The notes under the pieces are model-generated. The model was not told the origin of the DNA. It saw only the letters and a list, made by a program, of their open reading frames with translations, and did no database searches. Shown piece after piece: positions 15,310-23,608 of a DNA stretch of 64,000 bases (its first letter is position 1; the number at the start of each line of letters is the position of its first letter). The translations under genes and the position numbers were made by a program. The stretch covers positions 248,001-312,000 of the forward strand of contig NZ_JAGWCB010000018.1 in assembly GCF_020387415.1 (NCBI RefSeq), given 5' to 3'. Source of the stretch: Ideonella benzenivorans (GTDB taxonomy: Bacteria > Pseudomonadota > Gammaproteobacteria > Burkholderiales > Burkholderiaceae_C).

Positions 15310-18048
15310 TCACCCGGCCAGCAGTTGTTGGCGCAGAGCCTGGTGGTCGGCCGCCAGCGGGCGCAGAGTCTGGGCCTGCGTCAAGGCCGCCAGGCCCTGG
15401 CGCCGCCATTCGCCCGCCTGGGCCGGCCGCAGCTGGGCCAGCAGGGCCGCGCCCTCGGCACGGGCCAATAGCGCATCTCGCCCCTGCTCCGGGTGGTCCT
15501 GCAGCGGCGTGAGCGCCTGCACGGCCCGCTGGGCCAGCGCCGCCGCTGCCTCGCGCTGGCCCAGCGCAGCCAGCGAGCGGGCCTTGAGAACCTCCACCCA
15601 GGCCAGGCGGCGCTGGGCGTTGGGGTTCGCGCCCTGGGCCAGCCGTGCCGACCACAGCGCGATGGCCTGGTCGTAGACCGGCAGGGCCTCGGCGTGGCGG
15701 CCGTTGAGCGCCAGCGCCCTGCCCCATTGCGGCGCCAGGAAAGGCGGCGCGCCGGCCCATTTGCTGGCCGCTCCCTGCTCGCGCGCCAGGACCGCGGCGG
15801 TGTCCCAGGCCAGGCGTGCGGCGTCCAGCGACGGGCCGGCTTCGCCCAGGCGGATCAGGGCGATGGACAGGGTATTGGCCTCCACCATCAGGCCGTCGCG
15901 CCAGCCCAGGTTGCGCGGCTCGCGGGTCACGTTGGATTGCCGCAGTGCCAGCGCGGCCTCGGCCTCGCGGCGCATCGCGGGCAGATCCTCCAGCCGCAGG
16001 TGCACCAGGGCCCGGCCGCCCAGCACCGTGCCGAGTTGATGGCTCAGGTAGGCCTCGGTGGCCGGGTCGCCCGGCACGGCCTGGCGGTCCAGCTCGGCCA
16101 GCATCGCGTGGTCGGCCAGCATGGCGCGCAGGTCCTGCTCGGCCAGCGCGTAATCGCGCAAGGCCGCTTGCGGTTGGTTGAGACTGGCCAGCGTCACCTG
16201 GTCATGCAGCTGGGCCCGCAGCAGCAGCGCGCCGCTGCGCACCGCCAGCAGGTGGGCCCGGCCCGGCACGCTGGTCTCACCGGCCAGGGTCTGGCCCAGG
16301 CGCGCGATGGCGGTCTGCAAGGCGGCCACGCCCTGGGCGGGTTCGCCGCGCAGGCGGTCGAGCTGGGCCCGGATGGCGAGGGTGCGGCCATGCCAGACGG
16401 CAAAGCGCCAGTCTCGGCCGTGGCTCTCCCACAGCGCCTCGCCCAGCGCCAACGCGCGGGCCACGGTGGCGCGCGCCTCGTCGGCCCGCTCGGGGGCGGC
16501 CAGGGTCTGGTTGCCCTGCAGCTCGGCCAGACGGCCCAGCGTGGAGGCGATCAAGGCCTGCAGGTCGCGGTCGCCGGGCAGCTGGCGCGACAGACTCTCC
16601 AGCTGAGCCAGGGTCTCGCGCAGCATGGCCTCCTGGGCCTGCGGCCCCCCGGGCAGGGTGGTGGTGGTGTCACCGTAGCGGAAGACCAGCTCGGTGGTGA
16701 TGCCCTTGAGCGCGACCAACTGGGCGCGGGCCTCGTCACGGGCCTGGCGAGCCTGCTGGCCCTGCCACAGCGCAACGCCCAGCCCGCTGCACAGCGACAC
16801 CAGCGCCAGCGCCGCCAGCGCTACCGGCAGACGGTGGCGACCGACGAACTTGCCCGCCCGGTAGCGCCAGCCGGGCGCGCGGGCCGAGACGGGGTAGCCG
16901 TCCCGGTAGGCGCGCACATCCGCCACCAGCGCCTCCACACTGGGGTAGCGCCGCTCGGGCGCCTTCTCCAGCGTCTTGAGCAGGATGTTGTCCAGGTCGC
17001 CACGCAGGTGGCGGCGCGTCTGCAGCCACTGCGGGTCGCCCACCTCCTGCGGGCTGAGCGCACTGGGCCGGGTGGGCGTTTCCTCCAGCACGCCGCGGGC
17101 CGCCTGCTGCGGCGTGGTGGCACCGCGGCCCGTGGGGCGAAGCCCGGTCAACAGCACATAGAGCAGCACACCCAGGCTGTAGATGTCGGTGGCGGTGCCG
17201 ATGGGCTCGCCCCGCACCTGCTCCGGGCTGGCGTAGTGCGGCGTGAAGGGGCGCGGCCCGGTCTGGGTCAGGCCGGCGTCGGCCGGGCCGGGCTCCAGCG
17301 CCTTGGCGATGCCGAAGTCCAGCAGCTTGACCTGGCCCTCGGGCGTGACCAGCACATTGCTGGGTTTGAGGTCGCGGTGCACCAGCAGCTGGCGGTGGGC
17401 GAAGGCCACCGCATCGGCCAACTGCAGGAACAGGTCCAGCCGCTGCGCCAGGCTGCGGCCGGCGCAGGCCCGGTCGATGGGCAGGCCCTCCACCCGCTCC
17501 ATCACGAAGTAGGGCTGGCCTTGTGCGGTGCGGCCGGCATCGAGCAGGCGGGCGATGTGCGGGTGGCTGAGCCGACCCAGGGTCCGCTGCTCCAGCGCGA
17601 AGCGGGCCAGGATGGCGGCCGAATCCATGCCCCGGCGCAGCACCTTGATGGCCGCCTCACCCTCCCAGGCGCCATCGGCCCGGCGGGCGAGCATGACCTC
17701 GGACATGCCACCTCGGCCCAGCAGGCCCAGCACTTCCCAGGGGCCCAGGCGTTCGCCCGGCCGCAGCAGGGTGTCGTCGGACGCAGGCGGGCGGTGCTCG
17801 TCCAACGCCTGCACGTCCAGCCCGGCCCACAGCGGCGTGCCCCAGCGGTCCGCGCCGGTGCCGGTCTCGTCGTCGGCGGGCAGATGGGCCAGCAGGCTGG
17901 CCACCTCATCCAGCACCGCGACCGGCACCTCGCCGCTGGCCCGCAGCGCCGCCAGCCACGCGGCGCGCTGCGCCGCCGGCTGGGCCAGCGCCTGGGCCAG
18001 CCATCCCTTGACGGTCGCCCAGCGGGCGGCCTCTTCGCTGCGGCTCAT
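15310..18048 (-). CDS. Transmembrane Ser/Thr protein kinase with TPR-like C-terminal region
   Basis: 912 residues. A short N-terminal region (1-95) precedes a complete Hanks-type kinase domain: glycine loop LGLLGRGGMSEVML (107-120), K135 in AAIKVL, HRDLKPSN (224-231), DFG (244-246) and APE-like YASPEQ (272-277). One membrane helix follows near 395-420, then about 490 helical, Ala/Leu-rich residues outside the cytoplasm that look like TPR repeats. The start at 18048 has aggggag before it. It is divergent from an ECF sigma factor with 88 bases between; this kinase/sigma pairing recurs in Burkholderiales and Xanthomonads, and phosphorylation of the sigma factor or a partner is plausible. Confidence 0.9.
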   Translation of the reverse strand: MSRSEEAARWATVKGWLAQALAQPAAQRAAWLAALRASGEVPVAVLDEVASLLAHLPADDETGTGADRWGTPLWAGLDVQALDEHRPPASDDTLLRPGERLGPWEVLGLLGRGGMSEVMLARRADGAWEGEAAIKVLRRGMDSAAILARFALEQRTLGRLSHPHIARLLDAGRTAQGQPYFVMERVEGLPIDRACAGRSLAQRLDLFLQLADAVAFAHRQLLVHRDLKPSNVLVTPEGQVKLLDFGIAKALEPGPADAGLTQTGPRPFTPHYASPEQVRGEPIGTATDIYSLGVLLYVLLTGLRPTGRGATTPQQAARGVLEETPTRPSALSPQEVGDPQWLQTRRHLRGDLDNILLKTLEKAPERRYPSVEALVADVRAYRDGYPVSARAPGWRYRAGKFVGRHRLPVALAALALVSLCSGLGVALWQGQQARQARDEARAQLVALKGITTELVFRYGDTTTTLPGGPQAQEAMLRETLAQLESLSRQLPGDRDLQALIASTLGRLAELQGNQTLAAPERADEARATVARALALGEALWESHGRDWRFAVWHGRTLAIRAQLDRLRGEPAQGVAALQTAIARLGQTLAGETSVPGRAHLLAVRSGALLLRAQLHDQVTLASLNQPQAALRDYALAEQDLRAMLADHAMLAELDRQAVPGDPATEAYLSHQLGTVLGGRALVHLRLEDLPAMRREAEAALALRQSNVTREPRNLGWRDGLMVEANTLSIALIRLGEAGPSLDAARLAWDTAAVLAREQGAASKWAGAPPFLAPQWGRALALNGRHAEALPVYDQAIALWSARLAQGANPNAQRRLAWVEVLKARSLAALGQREAAAALAQRAVQALTPLQDHPEQGRDALLARAEGAALLAQLRPAQAGEWRRQGLAALTQAQTLRPLAADHQALRQQLLAG

Positions 18049-18136
18049 CGGGCTCCCCTCCCCTGTCTGCCGGTGTCGCGCATCATCGCACCGGGCCACA
18101 ATCCCGGCCCATCCCACTTCTACCGGTCCTGGCCCG

Positions 18137-18709
18137 ATGTCTGCCGCCGACGACACCTCCCTGACCCAGTGGCTGCAGCAGCTGGACCAGCCCGATCCCG
18201 CCGCCAGCCAGCGCCTGTTCGTCCTGCTCTACGACGAGCTCAAGCGCATGGCGCGCGGCCACATGCGGCAGGAGCGGGCCGGCCACACGCTGAGCGCCAC
18301 CGCGCTGACCCATGAGGCCTGGTTCCGCATGGCCGAGCAGAACCGCACCGCCTGGCGCAGCCGCGGCCACTTCCTGGCCGTGGCCTCCACGATGATGCGG
18401 CGCATCCTGGTCAACCACGAGGAAGCCCGCCGGGCGGACAAGCGGGCGGCCGAGCTGGAACCGCTGACGCTTTCGGGTCTGGAACAGCTCAGCGACCGGC
18501 CCGACCGTGATGTGCTGGCGGTGCATGAGAGCCTGCTGGCCTTCGAGGCCCTGGACCCGCGCGCGGCCCAGGTGGTGGAGCTGCGCTTCTTCGGCGGCCT
18601 GGAGATCGAGGAGATCGCCGAGGCGATGGGCCTGTCGCCCGCCACCGTCAAGCGCGACTGGACGCTGGCGCGGGCTTGGCTGCAGCGTGACCTGGCCGGT
18701 GGCGGCTGA
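18137..18709 (+). CDS. ECF-family RNA polymerase sigma factor
   Basis: 190 residues with sigma region 2 (LFVLLYDELKRMARGHMRQE, then TALTHEAWFRMAEQ and a -10 recognition stretch) and region 4 with a helix-turn-helix near 145-175 (LRFFGGLEIEEIAEAMGLSPATVKRDWTLARAWL). The FGGLEIEEIA and RDWTLARAWL wording is that of the ECF subgroup found beside Ser/Thr kinases with TPR tails. No anti-sigma factor gene is adjacent, in keeping with control by the kinase. Start at ATG 18137, just after the divergent kinase promoter region. Confidence 0.92.
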   Translation: MSAADDTSLTQWLQQLDQPDPAASQRLFVLLYDELKRMARGHMRQERAGHTLSATALTHEAWFRMAEQNRTAWRSRGHFLAVASTMMRRILVNHEEARRADKRAAELEPLTLSGLEQLSDRPDRDVLAVHESLLAFEALDPRAAQVVELRFFGGLEIEEIAEAMGLSPATVKRDWTLARAWLQRDLAGGG

Positions 18710-18726
18710 AGGCCCGGCACGGACAT

Positions 18727-19863
18727 TCAAGGCGCCAGCGCCTGAGCCAGGCTGAGCAACGTGGCCTCGACCTGCGGGGTGGCCACGGCGTCGAAGACCT
18801 CGGGGCTGCTGCGCAGCTCGTAGGACGTGCTGCTGACGTTCACCGCCCGCCCCGCCCCGGCAAAGGCCGCAGCGATGGTGAACGCGGTGGTCAGCACCGA
18901 GGCGGCCTTCTGCCCGGTGCTGGTCACGTCCACCAGCTCGCCCAGGCCAGCCTCGGAGGCCCAACCCTGCTTGAGCGAGACGCGGGCGTAGTCGCCCCCG
19001 GAGCGGCGCACCAGGATGCGGTTGGTCCAGGCCGGCATCAGCAGGGTGTTGCGGGTTTCGGTGTCGGCGCTGAAACCCCAGCGGCTGCCGCTGGCCTGGA
19101 CCCGGGCCGCCGTCAGCACCAGACGCACCAGCACCAGGGGCATGCCGGCCTGCTGGCCCAGGTGTTCCAGCGCCGGCTCCATGCGCCCGATCTTGAAGCC
19201 GCCGGACATCTTGTCGCCCAGCGAGACGTAGGCGTCCTCAACCCTGCTGCTCAGCGCGCCCAGCAGGCCGGTGCCGGTGGTGCGCGACAGCCAGGCCATC
19301 TCGTCGCGGTGCAGCAGCGGTAGGCCGCTGGCGCTGTAGGCCTGGCCTTTGCCACCCTTGGCGTCGAAGGCCAGCGGCGCCGCATCGCCCACCTGCTGCA
19401 GCTCGGCAAAGGCCGGCAGGGCCGCCAGCTGCGCCTGGGGCATCACGGCAATGCCCCGGGCCGCCAGCGCTGCCTCGGTGCGGGCCCGCGCCAGATCGAC
19501 CAGGGCCTGCAGCCGCGCCGGGTCCAGGCCCGTCACCTTGAGCGAGGTGTTCGCCGTGGCCATGCCGCCGTGCAAGGCCGCCCCGGCACTGGCGTTGCCT
19601 TCGGCTTCGGTCACCACATAGAGCGCCACGCCGGCAATGGCGACCTGCTTCAGTCCCTGAAGCCGACCGCCCTCCTCGATGTCCAGCCCGTCCAGTGGCA
19701 GGAGCGGCAGCGCCGCCACCTGGGGCATGGGCAGAACGACGGCTTCGGGTTGGGATGCCGCGGCAGCAGGCTCGGCAGTCAGTTGGGCTGCCACACAGGA
19801 CGGCAGCAGGGACAGGCCCAGCGCCCAGGCAGACCAGGAAAGAGACAACAGGGACGGCGACAT
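18727..19863 (-). CDS. Exported protein of unknown function
   Basis: 378 residues. The N-terminus has a signal sequence (LSWSAWALGLSLLPSCVAAQ). The mature part carries VAIAGVALYVVTEAEGNASAG, a region DLARARTEAALAARGIAVMPQAQL like the family of periplasmic proteins that build paralogous motif series, and a late hydrophobic helix ASVLTTAFTIAAAFAGAGRAV. I recognise no named domain. It sits just downstream of, and convergent with, the ECF sigma factor, so it may belong to the kinase/sigma system, but nothing in the sequence proves this. Confidence 0.6.
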   Translation of the reverse strand: MSPSLLSLSWSAWALGLSLLPSCVAAQLTAEPAAAASQPEAVVLPMPQVAALPLLPLDGLDIEEGGRLQGLKQVAIAGVALYVVTEAEGNASAGAALHGGMATANTSLKVTGLDPARLQALVDLARARTEAALAARGIAVMPQAQLAALPAFAELQQVGDAAPLAFDAKGGKGQAYSASGLPLLHRDEMAWLSRTTGTGLLGALSSRVEDAYVSLGDKMSGGFKIGRMEPALEHLGQQAGMPLVLVRLVLTAARVQASGSRWGFSADTETRNTLLMPAWTNRILVRRSGGDYARVSLKQGWASEAGLGELVDVTSTGQKAASVLTTAFTIAAAFAGAGRAVNVSSTSYELRSSPEVFDAVATPQVEATLLSLAQALAP

Positions 19864-19935
19864 GGCACGAGACTCCGGTCACGGGCCCCGACGGGACCCT
19901 TCACCGGCTTACGCCGCCTGCGGCCGCCAAACGGC

Positions 19936-20538
19936 TCAGGTGCCGTCGGGAAGATCGTCGTCCGCGGTGCCCTGCTGAGCCAGGCGCTCGCTGCGCCAGT
20001 AGACGTCATCGCCCCCCAGACCGTCGAGGTTGGCCCGGTTGAGCACCCGGGCCAGCACGAACAGCAGGTCCGACAAGCGGTTGAGGAACAGACGTGGCGC
20101 GGCGTTCACCGCCTCCTGCGCGGCCAGGGCCACCACGGCGCGCTCGGCACGGCGGGCCACGGCCCGGGCCACGTGCGCCAGCGATGCGCTGCGCGTGCCC
20201 GCGGGCAGGATGAACTCGGCCAGGCGGGGCAGTTGGGCGTTGTAGTGCGCCAGCGCCGCATCCAGTCGGGCCACGGCCTTGTCCTTGAGCACGGTGTAGC
20301 CGGGGATGGACAGTTCGCCACCCAGGTTGAACAGCTCGTGCTGGATCACCACCAGCAGCTCCCGCACATCGGCCGGCAGCGGCTCGGCCAGCAGCACGCC
20401 GATGTGCGAATTGAGCTCGTCCACGTCGCCCATCGCGGCGATGCGCAGGTGGTTCTTGGGCACGCGCTGGCCGTCGCCCAGCCCGGTGGTGCCATCGTCG
20501 CCGGTGCGGGTGGCGATCTGCGAGAGTCGGTTTGCCAT
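19936..20538 (-). CDS. PduO-type ATP:cob(I)alamin adenosyltransferase
   Basis: 200 residues matching the PduO/MMAB family, which transfers adenosyl from ATP to cob(I)alamin to make coenzyme B12. The ATP-binding N-terminus is IATRTGDDGTTGLGDGQRVPK; the VDELNSHIG and LFNLGGELS motifs and the helical bundle segment LNRLSDLLFVLARVLNR are diagnostic. The start ATG at 20538 gives the standard N-terminus; a longer frame upstream is an artefact. It is divergent from the FAD oxidase gene. Confidence 0.95.
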   Translation of the reverse strand: MANRLSQIATRTGDDGTTGLGDGQRVPKNHLRIAAMGDVDELNSHIGVLLAEPLPADVRELLVVIQHELFNLGGELSIPGYTVLKDKAVARLDAALAHYNAQLPRLAEFILPAGTRSASLAHVARAVARRAERAVVALAAQEAVNAAPRLFLNRLSDLLFVLARVLNRANLDGLGGDDVYWRSERLAQQGTADDDLPDGT

Positions 20539-20630
20539 GCGCGGCAGTGTAGTGGGCGGGTTTCCCCGTCCAGGCCCGGAGGGCCTGCTTCCTACAATGG
20601 TTTTCCCTGCACCGCTCTGCTCCGCGCCCC

Positions 20631-22046
20631 ATGAACGCTCCGGCCGATCTCCCCACCCCTGCCTGCCCCCGCCCCCTGCCCGCCGCGATGCTGGAATTGC
20701 TGCGCGCGCGTTTTGGCGACCAGCTCTCCACCGCACGGGCAGTGCGTGAACAGCATGGCCGCGACGAATCCCCGTTCGACGTGCCGCCGCCTGATGCCGT
20801 GCTGTTCTGTCAGTCCACCCAGGATGTGGCCGACGCGGTGCGCCTGGCCGCCCGGTACAAGGTGCCGGTGATTCCGTACGGCGCCGGTTCCTCGCTGGAG
20901 GGCCACCTGCTGGCGGTGCAGGGCGGCCTGTCGCTGGACCTGTCGCGCATGACCGAGGTGCTGGAGCTGCAACCCGAGGACCTGACGGTGACGGTGCAGG
21001 CCGGCGTGCTGCGCACCCAGCTCAACCAGGCGGTGCGCCACGCGGGGCTGTTCTTCCCGATCGACCCGGGCGCGGACGCCTCCATCGGCGGCATGACCGC
21101 CACCCGGGCCTCTGGCACGAACGCAGTGCGCTACGGCACCATGCGCGAGAACGTGCTGGGCCTGACCGTGGTGACGGCCCAGGGCGAGGTGGTCCGCACC
21201 GGCACCCGGGCCCGCAAGTCCAGCGCCGGCTATGACCTGACCCGGCTGCTGGTGGGCAGCGAGGGCACGCTGGGCGTCATCACCGAGATCACGCTGCGCC
21301 TGCATCCGCTGCCCGAGCATGTGGCGGCGGCCATCTGCTCCTTCCCGGATGTGGCCGCGGCGGTGCAGACCACCATCGCCATCATCCAGATGGGCGTGCC
21401 CATCGCCCGCTGCGAGCTGATGGACCGGCACGCGGTGCGCGCCGTCAACGCCCGCGACCACCTGGGGCTGAAGGAAAGCCCGTTGTTGTTGATGGAATTC
21501 CACGGCAGCCAGGCCGGCGTGGCCGAGCAGACCGCGGTAGTGCAGGAGCTGGCCCGCGAGCACGGCGGCGAGGACTTCCAGTGGGCTGCCACCCCGGAGG
21601 AGCGCACCCGCCTGTGGGCCGCGCGCCACCATGCCTACCTGTCGGGCCTGCAGATGCGCCCCGGTTGCCGCGCGGTGACCACCGATGCCTGCGTGCCGAT
21701 CTCGTGCCTGGCCGAAAACGTGGTGCAGGCCCTGGACGAGGCCGAGGCCGCCGGCCTGCCCCATTTCGCGGTGGGCCATGTGGGCGACGGCAACTTCCAT
21801 GTGGCCTACCTGATCGACCCGGCCCAGCCCGATGAACGCCACCTGGCCGAACAGCTCAACGAACAGCTGGTGATGCGTGCCATTGCCTGCGGCGGCACCT
21901 GCACCGGCGAGCATGGCATCGGCCTGCACAAGCAGGGCTTTCTGGTGGAGGAGGCTGGCGACGGCGCGGTGGCGATGATGCGCGCCCTCAAGGCGGCCCT
22001 GGATCCGGACCAGATCCTGAACCCGGGCAAGATCTTCCAGCCTTGA
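20631..22046 (+). CDS. FAD-linked oxidase, GlcD/D-lactate dehydrogenase type
   Basis: 471 residues. An FAD-binding (PCMH/VAO) domain occupies the first half, with VPVIPYGAGSSLEGHLLAVQGG and DPGADASIGGMTATRASGTNAVRYGTMRENV; the C-terminal cap has HVGDGNFH and CTGEHGIGLHKQ, as in D-2-hydroxyacid dehydrogenases. Likely oxidises D-lactate, glycolate or D-2-hydroxyglutarate and passes electrons to quinone or cytochrome; the sequence does not separate these. No iron-sulfur subunit gene lies next to it. A TACAAT at 20593-20598 may be the promoter -10. Confidence 0.9.
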   Translation: MNAPADLPTPACPRPLPAAMLELLRARFGDQLSTARAVREQHGRDESPFDVPPPDAVLFCQSTQDVADAVRLAARYKVPVIPYGAGSSLEGHLLAVQGGLSLDLSRMTEVLELQPEDLTVTVQAGVLRTQLNQAVRHAGLFFPIDPGADASIGGMTATRASGTNAVRYGTMRENVLGLTVVTAQGEVVRTGTRARKSSAGYDLTRLLVGSEGTLGVITEITLRLHPLPEHVAAAICSFPDVAAAVQTTIAIIQMGVPIARCELMDRHAVRAVNARDHLGLKESPLLLMEFHGSQAGVAEQTAVVQELAREHGGEDFQWAATPEERTRLWAARHHAYLSGLQMRPGCRAVTTDACVPISCLAENVVQALDEAEAAGLPHFAVGHVGDGNFHVAYLIDPAQPDERHLAEQLNEQLVMRAIACGGTCTGEHGIGLHKQGFLVEEAGDGAVAMMRALKAALDPDQILNPGKIFQP

Positions 22047-22082
22047 GGGGCCGGCCCCGTGCGGTGCCATGCAACCTGGGGG

Positions 22083-22113
22083 TTGACCGTTAAGTGTGCA
22101 ATTTGCACATAAT
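22083..22113 (+). promoter_or_regulatory. Promoter with embedded palindromic operator
   Basis: TTGACC (22083-22088) and CATAAT (22108-22113) could be the -35 and -10, with a long 19-base spacer. Between them and overlapping the -10 is a perfect 7-1-7 inverted repeat TGTGCAATTTGCACA (22095-22109), a typical repressor or activator site. It lies 32 bases before the next gene. Confidence 0.5.
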
Positions 22114-22144
22114 TGGCCTTCTTCCCGTCCACCGAGAGCCCACC

Positions 22145-22861
22145 ATGCCCCTCCTGCCCACCGCCGCCCTGAGCCGCCTGATGCACGGCGCCCTGCTGAC
22201 CACACTGGCCGGCACGGTTCTGCCGGCGGCCGCCGTCGCCGGCATCCAGGTCGGCCCCAGCGGCAGGACCTACGCCGACAGCGCGCTGTCCTGCGCCCTG
22301 CACCCGAGCACAGGGCTGGCACCGCAGGTGACGGCAGGCCTGTACCAACCGGCCAAGCGGACGCGGGGCACGGTCAGCCTCAATGGCACCCCGGTGGCCC
22401 AGCTGAGCGCCGCCCAGCCGGATGCCACGGTGTGGCTGGCCGCGGGCCAGAACACGGTGCAAGTGGCCCTGAGCGCCCGACTGGCCGACCGCTACAGCTT
22501 CGACGCCACGCCCACCTTTCCCGGCCAGGCCAATGTCTGCATCCCCGACACCCGCGGCAACACGGTCTCGGGCGACCTGGAGACCGCAGCCAGCGGCACC
22601 TCCTACGCCACTGTCACGCCGGGCTGCGCGCTGAATCCGCAGAGCGGTCTGGCCCAGCCGTATGTGACCCTGTTCGACAACGGTGGCTTCCTGCTCAACG
22701 TCAGCCTGAACACCGTGCCGCTGACCCAGCTCAGCAGCAGCCGGCCCAGGGCCCCCTTGTTCCTGGCGCCGGGCCTGAATGTGATCACCGCCGCCCAGGG
22801 CAGCCTGTCCACCGACGCCTACGTGCGCGACGGCGGCAGCGGTCTCTGCACCCTGCCCTGA
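22145..22861 (+). CDS. Exported protein with an internal duplication
   Basis: 238 residues with a signal peptide (LMHGALLTTLAGTVLPAAAVA). The exported part holds two related modules of about 65 residues: one with SALSCALHPSTGLAPQ ... VAQLSAAQPDATVWLAAGQN, the other with VTPGCALNPQSGLAQP ... LTQLSSSRPRAPLFLAPGLN. Each has one Cys before the 'NPQSGLA' turn, and two further cysteines (VCIPDT, LCTLP) complete likely disulfides. No domain recognised. Start at ATG 22145; ATG 22181-22184 region would shorten the signal peptide. A promoter with a palindrome precedes it. Confidence 0.7.
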   Translation: MPLLPTAALSRLMHGALLTTLAGTVLPAAAVAGIQVGPSGRTYADSALSCALHPSTGLAPQVTAGLYQPAKRTRGTVSLNGTPVAQLSAAQPDATVWLAAGQNTVQVALSARLADRYSFDATPTFPGQANVCIPDTRGNTVSGDLETAASGTSYATVTPGCALNPQSGLAQPYVTLFDNGGFLLNVSLNTVPLTQLSSSRPRAPLFLAPGLNVITAAQGSLSTDAYVRDGGSGLCTLP

Positions 22862-22866
22862 CCCCC

Positions 22867-23574
22867 TCAGGCCTTGGCGTCGACGTAGACGCCGCGCCCC
22901 GTGCGGTCCAACGCCAGGGTCATCAGCCGACCATGCAGGCTGTACTGGCCCGCCTGGGCGCGACAGGCCACCAGCGTCACCAGCGCCTCAAACTGCGGGG
23001 CACGCACGCGCAGCACGCTGCCCACCGGGATGGGCGACGGAAACAGCAGCGACAGGCCCGAGAAGGACAGGTCCTTGAGCTGGGCCGGGTGGGTGGTCCG
23101 GTCGCCTTTGACGGTCAGGTCGACCAGCGTGGCCCGGGGAAATCGCTCGCTCTGACGGCGCCCCAGCAGCTCGGGCTCGACCGTCCGGCGGGGCACCGGC
23201 GTGAGGGGGCTGCCACAGTGTGCACAGCGCACGACCGGTACCGCCGAGACCGGCAGCAGATGGTCGCAAAACGGACAGCTGAGACCCGCCCTGGCGTCGC
23301 GCGCCGGTCGGGCCGGGCCACCCGTCCCCGGGGAGGTCGCTTGCGGCGAGCGCGGAGACCGCTTCAGGGTGCGGTCGTAAGCGGCCCGCCGCTCCGGATC
23401 ACTGAGCACCGCATAGGCAGCGTTCAGCAGAGCGGCCTGCTCCGGATCCCCCCCCAGGTCCGGGTGGGCCCGTAGCGTGCTCATCAAGGCCCGCCAGGCG
23501 GCCTTGATGACCTCGGGCGGCGCCTCGGGCTGGACGTGGAGCAGACGGTAGAGGTTGCGGCGTTCGCGGCGCAT
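22867..23574 (-). CDS. J-domain protein with zinc ribbon and PilZ-like domain
   Basis: 235 residues. An N-terminal DnaJ domain (about 8-70) contains the essential HPD tripeptide in LRAHPDLGGD and ends with AYAVLSDPERRAAYD. A zinc ribbon follows (CPFC ... CAHC, about 100-120). The last third, RRQSERFPRATLVDLTVKGD ... LKDLSFSGLSLLFPSPIPVGSVLRVR, reads as a PilZ-type c-di-GMP-binding domain. The combination suggests a DnaK co-chaperone tuned by c-di-GMP, which is inference. It lies downstream of spoVR with only 34 bases between, so may be read with that operon. Confidence 0.75.
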   Translation of the reverse strand: MRRERRNLYRLLHVQPEAPPEVIKAAWRALMSTLRAHPDLGGDPEQAALLNAAYAVLSDPERRAAYDRTLKRSPRSPQATSPGTGGPARPARDARAGLSCPFCDHLLPVSAVPVVRCAHCGSPLTPVPRRTVEPELLGRRQSERFPRATLVDLTVKGDRTTHPAQLKDLSFSGLSLLFPSPIPVGSVLRVRAPQFEALVTLVACRAQAGQYSLHGRLMTLALDRTGRGVYVDAKA

Positions 23575-23608
23575 GGCGACAACAGGAGAACAGCCGCGAG
23601 GATAGCGC

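Noticed and set aside
15493-18315. A 940-codon open frame antisense to the kinase gene
   Set aside because: Its translation is low-complexity Arg/Gln/Gly/His text of the kind that arises opposite GC-rich genes; the kinase on the other strand has every conserved motif.
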